DNA of 64,000 nt from an uncultured Porphyromonadaceae bacterium. GTDB taxonomy: Bacteria; Bacteroidota; Bacteroidia; Bacteroidales; UBA11471. Below, piece after piece: positions 25,879 to 35,704 of this stretch (position 1 is the first letter of the stretch; each line of letters starts with the position of its first letter). The DNA is taken from the NCBI GenBank assembly GCA_900542765.1, contig UQOX01000013.1:1-64000 (forward strand), read 5' to 3'. The position numbers and the translations under genes were made by a program. Below the pieces are notes generated by a model, which did no database searches, was not told the DNA's origin, and saw only the letters and a program-made list of their open reading frames with translations.

Positions 25879-27663
25879 ATGAAGACTTTCGAAGAATTGG
25901 GCATTTGCCCCGAAATTCTCAAAGCCATTACCGAGCTCGGATATGAACAGCCCATGCCCGTGCAAGAAGAGGTCATACCGCTCCTGCTCAACGAGAAAAC
26001 CGACATCGTAGCCCTCGCCCAGACAGGCACCGGCAAGACAGCCGCCTTCGGGCTGCCCATCATACAGAAGACCGACCTCTCGACCCTCTCGACCCAGACC
26101 CTCATTCTCAGCCCCACCCGCGAGCTCTGCCTGCAAATCGCCGGCGACCTCAACGACTACTCGGCACACATCGAGGGGCTGAAAGTGCTCCCCGTCTACG
26201 GAGGTTCGAGCATCGAGAGCCAGATACGCACCCTGAAAAAAGGCGTGCACATCATCGTCGCCACCCCCGGTCGCCTCATCGACCTCATCAACCGCGGCAT
26301 GGTGCACCTCGACCAGGTGCGCACCGTCATCATGGACGAAGCCGACGAGATGCTCGACATGGGATTTACCGACAGCATCAACGAGATACTCTCCCAAGTA
26401 CCCGAAGAGCGCCAAATGCTGCTCTTCTCGGCCACCATGCCCGCCGACATCGCCCGCATCGCCCAGCAATACATGCACGACCCCCGCGAAATAGTCATCG
26501 GCAGCAAAAACGAAGGCGCCGAAAACGTCAAACACGTCTATTACCTCGTCCACGCCAAAGACAAATACCTCGCACTGAAACGCATTGCCGACTACTACCC
26601 CAACATCTACGGCATCATCTTCTGCCGCACCCGCCTCGAAACCCAGGAAATCGCCGACGCCCTCATCAAGGACGGCTACAACGCCGACTCCCTGCACGGC
26701 GACCTCTCGCAACAACAACGCGACGCGGTGATGCAGAAGTTCCGCCTGCACAACCTGCAACTGCTCGTCGCCACCGACGTCGCCGCCCGGGGGCTCGATG
26801 TCGACAACCTCACCCATGTCATCAACTACGGCCTGCCCGAAGACATCGAGACCTACACCCACCGCAGCGGACGCACCGGCCGGGCCGGCAAGACAGGCAC
26901 CTCCATCGCCATCATACATGTGAAAGAGAAACGCCGCATGCGCGACATCGAACGCATCATCGGCAAGAAATTCGAAAAAGGCACCATACCCACCGGGAAA
27001 CAGATTTGCGAAAAACAACTCTACAACCTCATCGACCGCATCGAGAAAGTAAAAGTCAATGAAGAAGAGATTGCCACCTACCTGCCCGTCACCCTCAAAC
27101 GGCTCTCGTGGCTCTCGACCGAAGACCTCGTGAAACGAGTCGTCTCGCTCGAATTCAACCGTCTCATCGACTATTATGCCGACGCCGACGAGCTCGACAT
27201 ACCCGACGACAACACGCCCCGCGAAGCGAAAACCAAAGAACGCACGCACAGCCGCAACCCGCAGGCCACCCCGGGATTCACCCGCCTGCGCATCAACCTG
27301 GGCAAAGCCGACGGCTTCTATCCCAACACGCTCATCGACATGATCAACCGCAACGTGCCCGGCCGGGTGGCCATCGGGAAAATCGACATTCTCCCCGACT
27401 TCGCCCGCTTCGAAATCGAAGAAAAAGAGTCACATCGCACCCTGGCCATGCTCAAAAACCTCAACTTTTTCGGCAAACGGGTGCAAGTATCCCTCGACTC
27501 CGCCACCGGCAAAGACGAGCAGGAAAATGTCGAGAAAACGCGCATTCATCGAAAAAAAAGCGAGCACGAACCTTCCCGGCCCCGCCGCAAAGGCTATGCC
27601 TTCGACGAGAGAAAAGGAAAAAGCAACAACTATTCAGGAAAGAAAGCGCACAAAAATAAGTAA
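25879..27663 (+). CDS. DEAD-box RNA helicase (DeaD/CsdA type)
   Basis: A 594-residue ATP-dependent RNA helicase. All core motifs are visible: Q motif (FEELGICPEILKAITELGYEQPMPVQ), AQTGTGKT, PTREL, TPGR, DEAD (MDEADEML), SAT, then ATDVAARGLDV and HRSGRTGRAG. The C-terminal part holds a DbpA/CsdA-like RNA-binding fold (TRLRINLGKADGFYPNTLIDMINRNVPGRVAIGKIDI is split by family convention into shorter blocks) and a basic tail rich in Arg and Lys. Such enzymes act in ribosome assembly and mRNA decay in the cold. The start at 25879 begins the Q-motif domain and leaves a long leader after the -7 box. Confidence 0.93.
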   Translation: MKTFEELGICPEILKAITELGYEQPMPVQEEVIPLLLNEKTDIVALAQTGTGKTAAFGLPIIQKTDLSTLSTQTLILSPTRELCLQIAGDLNDYSAHIEGLKVLPVYGGSSIESQIRTLKKGVHIIVATPGRLIDLINRGMVHLDQVRTVIMDEADEMLDMGFTDSINEILSQVPEERQMLLFSATMPADIARIAQQYMHDPREIVIGSKNEGAENVKHVYYLVHAKDKYLALKRIADYYPNIYGIIFCRTRLETQEIADALIKDGYNADSLHGDLSQQQRDAVMQKFRLHNLQLLVATDVAARGLDVDNLTHVINYGLPEDIETYTHRSGRTGRAGKTGTSIAIIHVKEKRRMRDIERIIGKKFEKGTIPTGKQICEKQLYNLIDRIEKVKVNEEEIATYLPVTLKRLSWLSTEDLVKRVVSLEFNRLIDYYADADELDIPDDNTPREAKTKERTHSRNPQATPGFTRLRINLGKADGFYPNTLIDMINRNVPGRVAIGKIDILPDFARFEIEEKESHRTLAMLKNLNFFGKRVQVSLDSATGKDEQENVEKTRIHRKKSEHEPSRPRRKGYAFDERKGKSNNYSGKKAHKNK

Positions 27664-27693
27664 TTAAGTCTATCGGGGCAGTGAAATATTTTG

Positions 27694-27701
27694 TACTTTT
27701 G
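27694..27701 (+). promoter_or_regulatory. Candidate -7 box of the GH3-family gene
   Basis: TACTTTTG, 20 nt before the ATG at 27722. No -33 TTTG at the right distance. Confidence 0.45.
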
Positions 27702-27721
27702 TTTCGCTAAAAAAGAAGCAT

Positions 27722-29230
27722 ATGCGATCACCCTCGATATTCAATCTTTACTTCGTTCGCAGGCAGCACGCCCACGACCGCTACGCGGTTGCTGGCGATA
27801 CCATACAGAAGGAGCAACTGCACTACCTGTTGCACACGGCACGAAACACCGAAATCGGCAAACGCTACGATTTCGCCGGCATGAAAAGTTATGCCGACTT
27901 CGCCTCGCGCCTCCCCGTCATCGACTACGAGGGCCTGAAACCCTACGTCGACCGCATGCTCCACGGCGAGAACAACCTGATATGGCCCTCACGGATAAAA
28001 TGGTTTGCCAAGTCGTCGGGCACCACCAACGACAAGAGCAAATTCATTCCCGTAAGCGATGAATGTCTCAAACGGTGCCACTACCAGGGAGGATTCGACG
28101 TCGTAGCAACCTACTTCCGCAACTACCCCCACAACAAGCTCTTCTTCGGGAAAAGCCTCATCTTGGGCGGCAGCCACGCCATCAACCCCCTGTCGCCGGG
28201 CATCTCCTGCGGCGACCTCTCGGCCATACTGCTGCAAAACACCAGCACGCTGGTCAACTGCATGCGCGCCCCCAAACTCAAAATCGCCCTCATGAGCGAA
28301 TGGGAAGCCAAGATAAAAGCCATCGTCAAAGACACGATGCACCGCAACATCGTGAGCCTCTCGGGCGTACCATCGTGGATGATGACCCTCATCAAGCAAG
28401 TCTTGCAGGAAAAAGGCGCCCAAAACCTCACCGAAGTATGGCCCAACCTCGAAGTCTTTTTCCACGGAGGCATCAGCTTCGAGCCCTACCGGCAATACTA
28501 CAAAGAGCTGATACCCACAGACGCCATGCACTATGTCGAGACCTACAACGCCTCCGAAGGATTCTTCGGCATACAGAACGACCCCGCCCGACACGACATG
28601 CTGCTCATGCTCGACCTGGGCGTGTTCTTCGAATTTATCCCTTTGAACGAACTCGAAAAAGAAAATCCCCGCATACTCCCTTTGTGGGAAATCGAAGAGG
28701 GCGGCAACTATGCCCTCGTCATCTCATCGACCAACGGCCTGTGGCGGTACATCATCGGCGACACGGTAAAAATCACCTCGACACGCCCGGTAAAATTCAC
28801 CATCTCGGGACGCACCAAACACTTCATCAACGCATTCGGCGAGGAGTTGATGGTCGCCAATGCCGAGAAAGGACTGGCAAAAGCCTGCGAGATGACCGGC
28901 AGCAAAGTACTCAATTACAGCGCCGCCCCGGTATTCATGTCGGACAAGAGCCGCGGACACCACCAGTGGCTCATCGAGTTTGAAAAGGCCCCCGCCGACC
29001 TCGAAGCCTTCGCCGACATACTCGACAAGGCCCTGCAAGAGGTAAACTCGGACTACGAAGCCAAACGCTACAAAGGCATCTTCCTCGACCGCCTCGAAAT
29101 CGTCAAAGCAAGACCCCACCTCTTCGACGACTGGTTGCGCGAAAAAGGAAAGCTGGGCGGACAACACAAGATACCCCGCCTGAGCAACACCCGCGACCTC
29201 ATCGAAAGCATGTTGAAAATGAATCATTAA
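27722..29230 (+). CDS. GH3-family acyl-adenylate-forming protein
   Basis: A 502-residue member of the GH3 (auxin-responsive promoter) family, part of the ANL superfamily. In plants GH3 enzymes join amino acids to hormone acids through an acyl-adenylate. Here the ATP-binding P-loop is [15 protein letters not shown] (about 98-112), then [22 protein letters not shown] (about 278-286) and [13 protein letters not shown] carry the other nucleotide motifs, and [15 protein letters not shown] leads to the C-terminal domain. The bacterial substrate is unknown. metG follows 28 nt downstream with no promoter between, so the two are likely co-transcribed. Confidence 0.9.
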   Translation: MRSPSIFNLYFVRRQHAHDRYAVAGDTIQKEQLHYLLHTARNTEIGKRYDFAGMKSYADFASRLPVIDYEGLKPYVDRMLHGENNLIWPSRIKWFAKSSGTTNDKSKFIPVSDECLKRCHYQGGFDVVATYFRNYPHNKLFFGKSLILGGSHAINPLSPGISCGDLSAILLQNTSTLVNCMRAPKLKIALMSEWEAKIKAIVKDTMHRNIVSLSGVPSWMMTLIKQVLQEKGAQNLTEVWPNLEVFFHGGISFEPYRQYYKELIPTDAMHYVETYNASEGFFGIQNDPARHDMLLMLDLGVFFEFIPLNELEKENPRILPLWEIEEGGNYALVISSTNGLWRYIIGDTVKITSTRPVKFTISGRTKHFINAFGEELMVANAEKGLAKACEMTGSKVLNYSAAPVFMSDKSRGHHQWLIEFEKAPADLEAFADILDKALQEVNSDYEAKRYKGIFLDRLEIVKARPHLFDDWLREKGKLGGQHKIPRLSNTRDLIESMLKMNH

Positions 29231-29258
29231 CCCTTTCCACCATAAGACCCTATTGCCA

Positions 29259-31298
29259 ATGGAAAAAAATTACAAACGAATACTCGTCACTACGGCATTA
29301 CCTTATGCCAACGGCCCGGTACACATCGGGCACCTGGCCGGCGTGTATGTACCCGCCGACATCTATACCCGCTACCAACGGCTCAAAGGCCGCGACGTCA
29401 TTCTCATCGGAGGCTCCGACGAGCACGGCGTGCCCATCACCCTCAAAGCCCGCAAAGAAGGCGTTACGCCCCAAGACATAGTAGACCGTTACCACAACAT
29501 CATCAAAAAATCGTTCGAGGAATTTGGCATCTCCTTCGACATCTATTCACGCACGACATCGGACATTCACGAGAAAATGGCGTCGGACTTCTTCCGCACC
29601 CTCTACGACAAAGGCGTCTTCATCGAGAAAGAGAGCGAACAATATTACGACGAAGAGGCCGGACAGTTCCTCGCCGACCGCTACATCACCGGCACCTGCC
29701 CCCACTGCAAGAACGAACATGCCTACGGCGACCAATGCGAAGCCTGCGGCACATCGCTCAATGCCACCGACCTCATCAACCCCAAGTCGACCATCAGCGG
29801 AAGCCGTCCCGTGCTGCGCAAGACCAAACACTGGTACCTCCCCCTCGACCGTTACGAGGGCTTCCTGCGGGAATGGATTCTCGAAGGCCACAAAGAGTGG
29901 AAACCCAACGTCTACGGGCAATGCAAGTCGTGGCTCGACATGGGCCTGCAACCCCGCGCCGTGAGCCGTGACCTCGACTGGGGCGTGCCCGTACCCGTCG
30001 AAGGAGCCGAAGGCAAAGTGCTCTATGTGTGGTTCGACGCCCCCATCGGATACATCTCCAACACCAAAGAACTGCTGCCCGACACTTGGGAGCGCTACTG
30101 GAAAGACCCCGAAACCAAACTCGTGCATTTCATCGGGAAAGACAACATCGTGTTCCACTGCATCGTATTCCCCGTCATGCTCAAAGCCGAAGGCAGCTAT
30201 ATCCTGCCCGAAAACGTGCCGGCCAACGAATTCCTCAACCTCGAAGGCGACAAGATTTCGACCTCGCGCAACTGGGCCGTGTGGTTGCACGAATACCTCG
30301 AAGAGTTCCCCGGCAAACAGGACGTGCTGCGTTACGTCCTCACGGCCAACGCCCCCGAGACCAAAGACAACGACTTCACTTGGAAAGACTTCCAGGCCCG
30401 CAACAACAACGAGCTCGTGGCCATACTGGGTAACTTCATCAACCGCTCCCTGGTGCTCACCCACAAATATTTCGAAGGGAAAGTACCCGCCTGCGGAGAA
30501 CTCACCGACTATGACCGCGACACGCTGCGCGAATTTTCCGACGTGAAGGCCCGCCTCGAAAGCAGCGTCGAAAACTACCGCTTCCGCGACGCGCTGAAAG
30601 AGGCCATGAACCTCGCCCGCATCGGCAACAAATACCTCGCCGATACCGAGCCTTGGAAACTCGCCAAGAGCGACATGCCCCGTGTGGCAACGATACTCAA
30701 TCTCGCCTTGCAAATCTCGGCCAACCTGGCCATCGCCTTCGAGCCCTTCCTGCCCTTCTCGGCCGCCAAGATACGCACGATGCTGGGATTGTCGACCATC
30801 GACTGGGACATGCTGGGACACACCGACATTCTTGCCGTCGGCACCCAACTGGCACAACCCGAGCTGCTCTTCGAGAAAATCGACGACAGCGTCATCGACG
30901 CCCAAATCAAGAAACTTCACGACACCAAAATCGCCAACGAAAAGGCCAACCATGTGACCGAACCCATCGCCCCGACCATCGAATTCGACGACTTCACCAA
31001 ACTCGACATTCGCGTGGGCAAGGTGCTCGAATGCCAAAAGGTTCCCAAAGCCGACAAGCTCCTGCAATTCAAAATCGACGACGGACTGGGTGGCCGCACC
31101 ATCGTATCGGGCATCGCCAAGCATTACCGTCCCGAGGAACTCGTGGGCAAACAGGTGTGCTTCATCGCCAACCTCGCCCCCCGCAAGCTCAAAGGCATCG
31201 AGTCGCAGGGTATGATACTCTCGGCCGAAGATGCCGACGGCCGCCTCGTGGTCATCACACCGCAAGACGACGTAACGGCCGGTTCGTGCGTTAAATAA
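29259..31298 (+). CDS. metG: Methionyl-tRNA synthetase
   Basis: A 679-residue class I synthetase that charges tRNA-Met. The HIGH motif is H22-I-G-H25, the zinc-binding insert is [18 protein letters not shown] near residues 143-160, and the KMSKS loop is KISTSRN near 330. A C-terminal EMAPII/Trbp111-like tRNA-binding domain ([20 protein letters not shown] onward) makes the long, dimeric form. The ATG at 29259 is preferred; a TTG two codons earlier is possible. Confidence 0.97.
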   Translation: MEKNYKRILVTTALPYANGPVHIGHLAGVYVPADIYTRYQRLKGRDVILIGGSDEHGVPITLKARKEGVTPQDIVDRYHNIIKKSFEEFGISFDIYSRTTSDIHEKMASDFFRTLYDKGVFIEKESEQYYDEEAGQFLADRYITGTCPHCKNEHAYGDQCEACGTSLNATDLINPKSTISGSRPVLRKTKHWYLPLDRYEGFLREWILEGHKEWKPNVYGQCKSWLDMGLQPRAVSRDLDWGVPVPVEGAEGKVLYVWFDAPIGYISNTKELLPDTWERYWKDPETKLVHFIGKDNIVFHCIVFPVMLKAEGSYILPENVPANEFLNLEGDKISTSRNWAVWLHEYLEEFPGKQDVLRYVLTANAPETKDNDFTWKDFQARNNNELVAILGNFINRSLVLTHKYFEGKVPACGELTDYDRDTLREFSDVKARLESSVENYRFRDALKEAMNLARIGNKYLADTEPWKLAKSDMPRVATILNLALQISANLAIAFEPFLPFSAAKIRTMLGLSTIDWDMLGHTDILAVGTQLAQPELLFEKIDDSVIDAQIKKLHDTKIANEKANHVTEPIAPTIEFDDFTKLDIRVGKVLECQKVPKADKLLQFKIDDGLGGRTIVSGIAKHYRPEELVGKQVCFIANLAPRKLKGIESQGMILSAEDADGRLVVITPQDDVTAGSCVK

Positions 31299-31314
31299 CC
31301 CCCATCAATCAGTC

Positions 31315-31350
31315 CCACCCCGGCCCCCGCTGCCGGGGTGGACTTTTTTC
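31315..31350 (+). terminator. Terminator of metG
   Basis: A 10-bp stem (31315-31324 with 31332-31341) with a 7-nt loop is followed by a T tract. It ends 10 nt before the flippase ATG, so the flippase may need readthrough or an unseen promoter. Confidence 0.8.
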
Positions 31351-31359
31351 CCGACGCCC

Positions 31360-32811
31360 ATGCCCGACTCCCTCAAAAAAAGAACCCTCAATGCCCTCGT
31401 TTGGAGTTTCATCGACAAATGCGGGCAACAGCTGCTCTATTTTGTCTCGGGCATTATCCTCGCCAATCTCCTCACCCCCGAAGATTACGGCCAAATAGGC
31501 GTCCTCACGCTCTTTATCACCCTCTCGGGCATCTTGGTCGACAGCGGGTTCGGTTCGGCCCTCATTCGCAAAAAAAACGCCACTGAGGCCGATTACAGCA
31601 CGATATTCTACTTCAATCTGGCCGTCAGCCTCGTCTTCTACCTTATCCTCTTCGCGGCCGCCCCATACATCGCCGACTTCTTCGAGATACCCTCCCTCAC
31701 GCTCGTCGCCCGCATACTGTTCCTGTCGATACTCTTCCAAGGGTGCGGACTCATACAGCAGGTGCGGCTCACCAAGCACATCGCCTTCACCCATCTGGCC
31801 CGCATCAACATCGCAGCCATACTGTTCGGTTCGACGGCCGCCATCATCTACGCCTGGCAAGGTGGCGGCGTGTGGGCCCTGGTCGTGCAGCAACTGCTCA
31901 TCACCCTGCTCCGCGCCATACTGCTGTGGGTCTACGGGCACTGGCGTCCCCGGGCGCGGTTCAGCCTCCAATCGATACGCGAATTTTTCTCTTACAGCAG
32001 CCAGCTCATCGGCACCGGCGTGCTCAACGCCATTTACAACAACATCTACCCCATGCTCATCGGCAAAGGATACAGCACGGCATCGGTAGGCTTTTACACG
32101 CAGGCGCACCGGTTCCAGGAGATACCTTCGTCGCTCGTGGCCACGATTTTCCGCAGCGTGGCATTCCCGGTGCTCTCGACCATCAACGACGACGCCAACC
32201 GCATGATACGCATCTTCGGCAAATACATTCGCACGATTTCCTTCTTCATCTTCCCGGTGATGGCACTCTTTATCGTCATCGCCGAACCCCTCGTGCTGGT
32301 ATTGCTCTCGGAAAAATGGGCAGCCTCCATACCCTACCTGCAACGCCTGTGCATAGCCGGGGCCTTCTCTCCGTTTATCATTCTCTACTACGACCTGTTC
32401 AACACGATAGGCCGCTCCGACATCAACCTGAAAACCGAAATCGTGAAGAAAATCCTCCTCACGGCCGGTATATTCCTCTGCTTCGGCAAAGGCATCATCG
32501 CCCTCATCTGGCTGTGGGTGGCCTACACGCTGGCCTCGATGCTGGCCTCGATGCTGCTGGGGCAGTCGTTTACCTCCTACCGCGCCGCACGTTTTGTGCA
32601 CGACATCACGCCGTGCCTCCTGTTGTCGGCCGTGGCGGGCGTCGCAGCATGGGGCGTGTACCTTCTGTGCCCGACACTCCTTCTGCGACTCATCGCCCCC
32701 CTGCTCACCTTCACCGCCGTCTACCTGCTGTGCACCTATCTGGCACGCGTCGAGATATGGAAAGAGTTCTTCAAGTGGAAAGAAGAACGCCGCAACCCGA
32801 AAGCATCATGA
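31360..32811 (+). CDS. Polysaccharide flippase of the MOP superfamily (Wzx/WzxC-like)
   Basis: A 483-residue inner-membrane protein with about 12-14 hydrophobic helices across its length. The N-terminus (LKKRTLNALVWSFIDKCGQQLLYFVSGIILANLLTPEDYGQIG is the family hallmark, cited here in outline) and SGFGSALIRKKNATEADYSTIFYFN match lipopolysaccharide/exopolysaccharide translocases. It would flip undecaprenyl-linked glycan units to the periplasmic face. The glycosyltransferase gene overlaps its stop codon (ATGA), so the pair is translationally coupled. Confidence 0.9.
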   Translation: MPDSLKKRTLNALVWSFIDKCGQQLLYFVSGIILANLLTPEDYGQIGVLTLFITLSGILVDSGFGSALIRKKNATEADYSTIFYFNLAVSLVFYLILFAAAPYIADFFEIPSLTLVARILFLSILFQGCGLIQQVRLTKHIAFTHLARINIAAILFGSTAAIIYAWQGGGVWALVVQQLLITLLRAILLWVYGHWRPRARFSLQSIREFFSYSSQLIGTGVLNAIYNNIYPMLIGKGYSTASVGFYTQAHRFQEIPSSLVATIFRSVAFPVLSTINDDANRMIRIFGKYIRTISFFIFPVMALFIVIAEPLVLVLLSEKWAASIPYLQRLCIAGAFSPFIILYYDLFNTIGRSDINLKTEIVKKILLTAGIFLCFGKGIIALIWLWVAYTLASMLASMLLGQSFTSYRAARFVHDITPCLLLSAVAGVAAWGVYLLCPTLLLRLIAPLLTFTAVYLLCTYLARVEIWKEFFKWKEERRNPKAS

Positions 32812-33587
32812 TTCACCCCCTCCCAATCGCCAACGCCATGGAAACACCGCTTTTTTCGATTATCACGATTACCTTCAACGCCGAATCGACACTAAGGCCC
32901 ACCCTCGAATCGGTGGCCGCCCAAACCTACAAAGGCTATGAATACCTCATCATCGACGGGGCTTCCCGCGATGCAACGGTAGAGCTTGCCCGGCAATACC
33001 CCTGCGTGTCGCACCTCGTGAGCGAACCCGACCGCGGCCTCTACGACGCCATGAACAAAGGCATTGCCGCGGCCAACGGCGAATACCTCATCTTTCTCAA
33101 CGCGGGCGACAGCCTCTATGCACCCGATACGCTGCAAAAGATAGCCGATTTCATCGGAGAAAACCGCCCCGACATCATCTACGGCGAGACGGCCATCGTC
33201 GACAGCGAGCGGCGTTTTATCTCGATGAGAAGGCTGAAAGCGCCCGAAAAACTCACCTGGAAAAGTTTCCGCATGGGAATGCTGGTATGCCACCAAGCCT
33301 TCATCGCACGCCGCCGGCTGGCTCCGCCCTACGACCTCACCTACCGCTTCTCGGGCGACTTCGACTGGTGCATTCGCTGCATGAAAAAAGCCGACTCGAT
33401 TGTCAACACGCATCTCACCCTCATCAACTACCTCAACGAAGGGGTCACCACGCGCAACCACAAAGCCTCGCTCAAAGAGCGCTATCACATCATGGTGAAA
33501 TACTACGGCCGCATACCGGTCATGCTGCTGCACCTGTGGTTTGCCGTGCGCTACTACACCACCCGCCTGCTGGGTCGACAGGTATAG
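32808..33587 (+). CDS. Family 2 glycosyltransferase coupled to the flippase
   Basis: A 259-residue GT2 enzyme: FSIITITFNAESTLRPTLESVAAQTYKGYEYLIIDGASRDAT at the N-terminus, the DxD-like FLNAGDSLY near residue 104, and FSGDFDWCIRCMKKA near 183. The EPDRGLYDAMNKGI segment is typical of colanic-acid and O-antigen transferases of the WcaA/WcaE sort. The start at 32808 overlaps the flippase stop as ATGA; a second ATG at 32838 (METPLF) also fits the family. Its acceptor is presumably the glycan moved by the neighbouring flippase. Confidence 0.88.
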   Translation: MIHPLPIANAMETPLFSIITITFNAESTLRPTLESVAAQTYKGYEYLIIDGASRDATVELARQYPCVSHLVSEPDRGLYDAMNKGIAAANGEYLIFLNAGDSLYAPDTLQKIADFIGENRPDIIYGETAIVDSERRFISMRRLKAPEKLTWKSFRMGMLVCHQAFIARRRLAPPYDLTYRFSGDFDWCIRCMKKADSIVNTHLTLINYLNEGVTTRNHKASLKERYHIMVKYYGRIPVMLLHLWFAVRYYTTRLLGRQV

Positions 33588-33791
33588 AAATGACCCTCAT
33601 TCATCGCCAAGCCGGCAAAGGTCGGGGAAAAAAGGAGAAAAACGATAATAAAACAACGCTTGCCCCGGCATACGGGTCGCGCCGCGCAAGCAAGCAATGG
33701 CAAGACGAGAGACGGAAAACGGACGGTTCCCCCGCCCGACAGCCGCCGGCCCCACAAAACAAACCAACTACCGCCACAACGGCAAAAAGCC

Positions 33792-34523
33792 TCAACCGCG
33801 CCGCATATAACGGGCCCGCTCCTCGGGCGAGAAACGCTCCACGGCATAACGCAACATGGTGCGGGGCATACGGCGGCAACGGCTCTCCAAGAAAGATTCC
33901 AACCGTTTTTTATCGCGTTTTCCCACCTCACGGAGCATCCAGCCCACGGCCTTCTGTATGAGGTCGTGTGGGTGGGCAAGCAGCCGGTCGGCCAGCCGCA
34001 GCGTGTCGTCGAACTCGCCGCGACGGATAAACGCCCACGTCGAAACGATGGCAATGCGCTGTTCCCACAGCGAAGTGCTGCCGGCCAGCCGGTCGAGCAA
34101 CGAACGGTCGCGCGGCAGCAGATAGGCACCCACGATTTCATAGGCCGACAAGTCGACCAAATCCCAATTATTGATACAATCGGTGTGAGCCAGATAAAGC
34201 GCGACAATCGCCTCGCGGCAAGCCTCGTCGCCCCGGGCAAACTGCTGCACCCAAAGAAGCAGTGCCAGCAGGCGGCATTCATGCACGGGATCGGTAAGCA
34301 ACGGCAAAACCTCGGCAGGCGTCAGCTCCCGAAAGAACTGCTTGGCCGTCTTGCGCACGTCGGGCACCCGCACGCCGATAAAACGGTCGCCCTCGCCGTA
34401 GTCGCCCCGGCCGGTCTTGAAAAAGCGGACAGCCGTCACGGCATAATCGGCCGAAGCCTGGGCAAAGAGCGCCTCACGCGCCCGGGCAGCTGCCGGCGAA
34501 AGGGTGTATTCTCGCGCATTCAT
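33792..34523 (-). CDS. DNA alkylation repair protein, AlkD-like
   Basis: A 243-residue HEAT-repeat protein of the AlkD family, DNA glycosylases that remove bulky or cationic alkyl-purines without base flipping. Family features are FFKTGRGDYGEGDRFIGVRVPDVRK near the N-terminus, VHECRLLALLLWVQQF, NNWDLVDLSAYEIVGAYL (the Trp and Asp of WDLVD are in the catalytic pocket) and HPHDLIQKAVGWMLREVGKRD. The 204 bp between it and the convergent glycosyltransferase gene hold no clear hairpin. It lies 16 nt after the dehydrogenase gene and is probably co-transcribed with it. Confidence 0.9.
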   Translation of the reverse strand: MNAREYTLSPAAARAREALFAQASADYAVTAVRFFKTGRGDYGEGDRFIGVRVPDVRKTAKQFFRELTPAEVLPLLTDPVHECRLLALLLWVQQFARGDEACREAIVALYLAHTDCINNWDLVDLSAYEIVGAYLLPRDRSLLDRLAGSTSLWEQRIAIVSTWAFIRRGEFDDTLRLADRLLAHPHDLIQKAVGWMLREVGKRDKKRLESFLESRCRRMPRTMLRYAVERFSPEERARYMRRG

Positions 34524-34539
34524 CGGGAGAAAAAAGGTA

Positions 34540-35508
34540 TTATATCAGATTGACCTTGTCGATGGGGCCACCCTCGAAAAAATGGATAATGTTGCGCGAG
34601 ACATGCGCCGCCATTTCGTGGCGTATCTCGACGGTCTGCGTACCGGTGTGCGGCGTCATCACCACATTGTCGAGGCAGGTAAGCTCGGGAATGGGATAGT
34701 TGCCGTGCTCGAAGACATCGAGACCGGCAGCCCATATCACCCCGGTGCGCAACGCCTCGGCCAAAGCCCGCTCGTCGACCAAGGGTCCCCGCGCGGTGTT
34801 GATGAGAATGGCGGTGGACTTCATCTTACGCAGGGCCTCGGCATCGATGAGATGATAGGTATCGGCATTGTGGGGCGCATTGAGCGAGACGACATCGGAC
34901 GTGCGCAACAACTCGTCGAAGGGCAGATAAGTGGCCTCATACTGCCGCTCGACCTCGGGAGCGAGACGGTGGCGGTTGTGATAGACAATCTTCATGCCGG
35001 CCGCCCGTGCCCGACGTGCCAGCGCGCGGCCTATGCGTCCCATGCCCACGATACCCAGCGTGGCACCGTAGAGCGAATGGCCGAGATTGGCCAGCAACTC
35101 CACCTTCACCGAGCCGGGAATGCGCAAGCGGCGGTCGAGCTCCGAGATGCGCCGGCTGGCGGCCAGGAGGAGCCCCATGGCCTGGTCGGCGGTAGGCTCG
35201 GTCACGGGGTCGGGCGTGTTGGTAACCTGTATGCCTTTGAGGGTGGCGTAAGGAATGTCGATATTGTCGTAGCCCACGGCATAGTTCGAGACGATTTTCA
35301 GTTTCGGAGCAGCGTCCATGAGCCGACGGTCGACGGGAAAGTCATACATCGACTGCAAGGCATCGTAGTCGGCAATCACCCGCAACACCTCGTCGTAGGT
35401 GAACGACTCGACCCCGTCGGGCGGGAAAGTCACATCGTATTTCTGCATGAGTTCGGCATAACCGTCGCGCCACATATTGTAGGTAACCAAGACTTTTTTC
35501 TTTTCCAT
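34540..35508 (-). CDS. D-isomer-specific 2-hydroxyacid dehydrogenase
   Basis: A 322-residue NAD(P)-dependent dehydrogenase resembling glyoxylate/2-ketogluconate reductases. The nucleotide-binding GMGRIGRALARRARAAG sits near residue 155. The catalytic Arg is in NTARGPLVDE, Glu in GLDVFEHG and His in TPHTGTQT. NYAVGYDNIDIPYA and TNTPDPVTEPTADQAMGLLLAASRR are family standards. A TAnnTTTG box at 35527-35534 precedes it. The natural substrate (glyoxylate, hydroxypyruvate or ketogluconate) cannot be decided. Confidence 0.9.
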   Translation of the reverse strand: MEKKKVLVTYNMWRDGYAELMQKYDVTFPPDGVESFTYDEVLRVIADYDALQSMYDFPVDRRLMDAAPKLKIVSNYAVGYDNIDIPYATLKGIQVTNTPDPVTEPTADQAMGLLLAASRRISELDRRLRIPGSVKVELLANLGHSLYGATLGIVGMGRIGRALARRARAAGMKIVYHNRHRLAPEVERQYEATYLPFDELLRTSDVVSLNAPHNADTYHLIDAEALRKMKSTAILINTARGPLVDERALAEALRTGVIWAAGLDVFEHGNYPIPELTCLDNVVMTPHTGTQTVEIRHEMAAHVSRNIIHFFEGGPIDKVNLI

Positions 35509-35526
35509 TTATTCCATATTTTGGCA

Positions 35527-35534
35527 CAAAAATA
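35527..35534 (-). promoter_or_regulatory. Candidate -7 box of the 2-hydroxyacid dehydrogenase gene
   Basis: TATTTTTG on the minus strand, 18 nt before the ATG. Confidence 0.5.
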
Positions 35535-35643
35535 GCAATTTTTCTTTTTAGGAGAAAAAAGGTCGTCTTTTTGCAAGCATACCGCCATATCGTGGAAGAA
35601 GAGCGCAAGAGAAGGCAACGGGCATGAATAAGTTTTGTTTTTC

Positions 35644-35675
35644 TTTCGGACAATCGCATAAAAAATCTATTTTTG
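35644..35675 (+). promoter_or_regulatory. Candidate promoter of the SpmAB gene
   Basis: TTTC (35644-35647, three of four), a 20-bp spacer and TATTTTTG (35668-35675), 29 nt before the ATG. Confidence 0.55.
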
Positions 35676-35704
35676 CAAAAACTACCGTAAAAAATCATCG
35701 AGTC

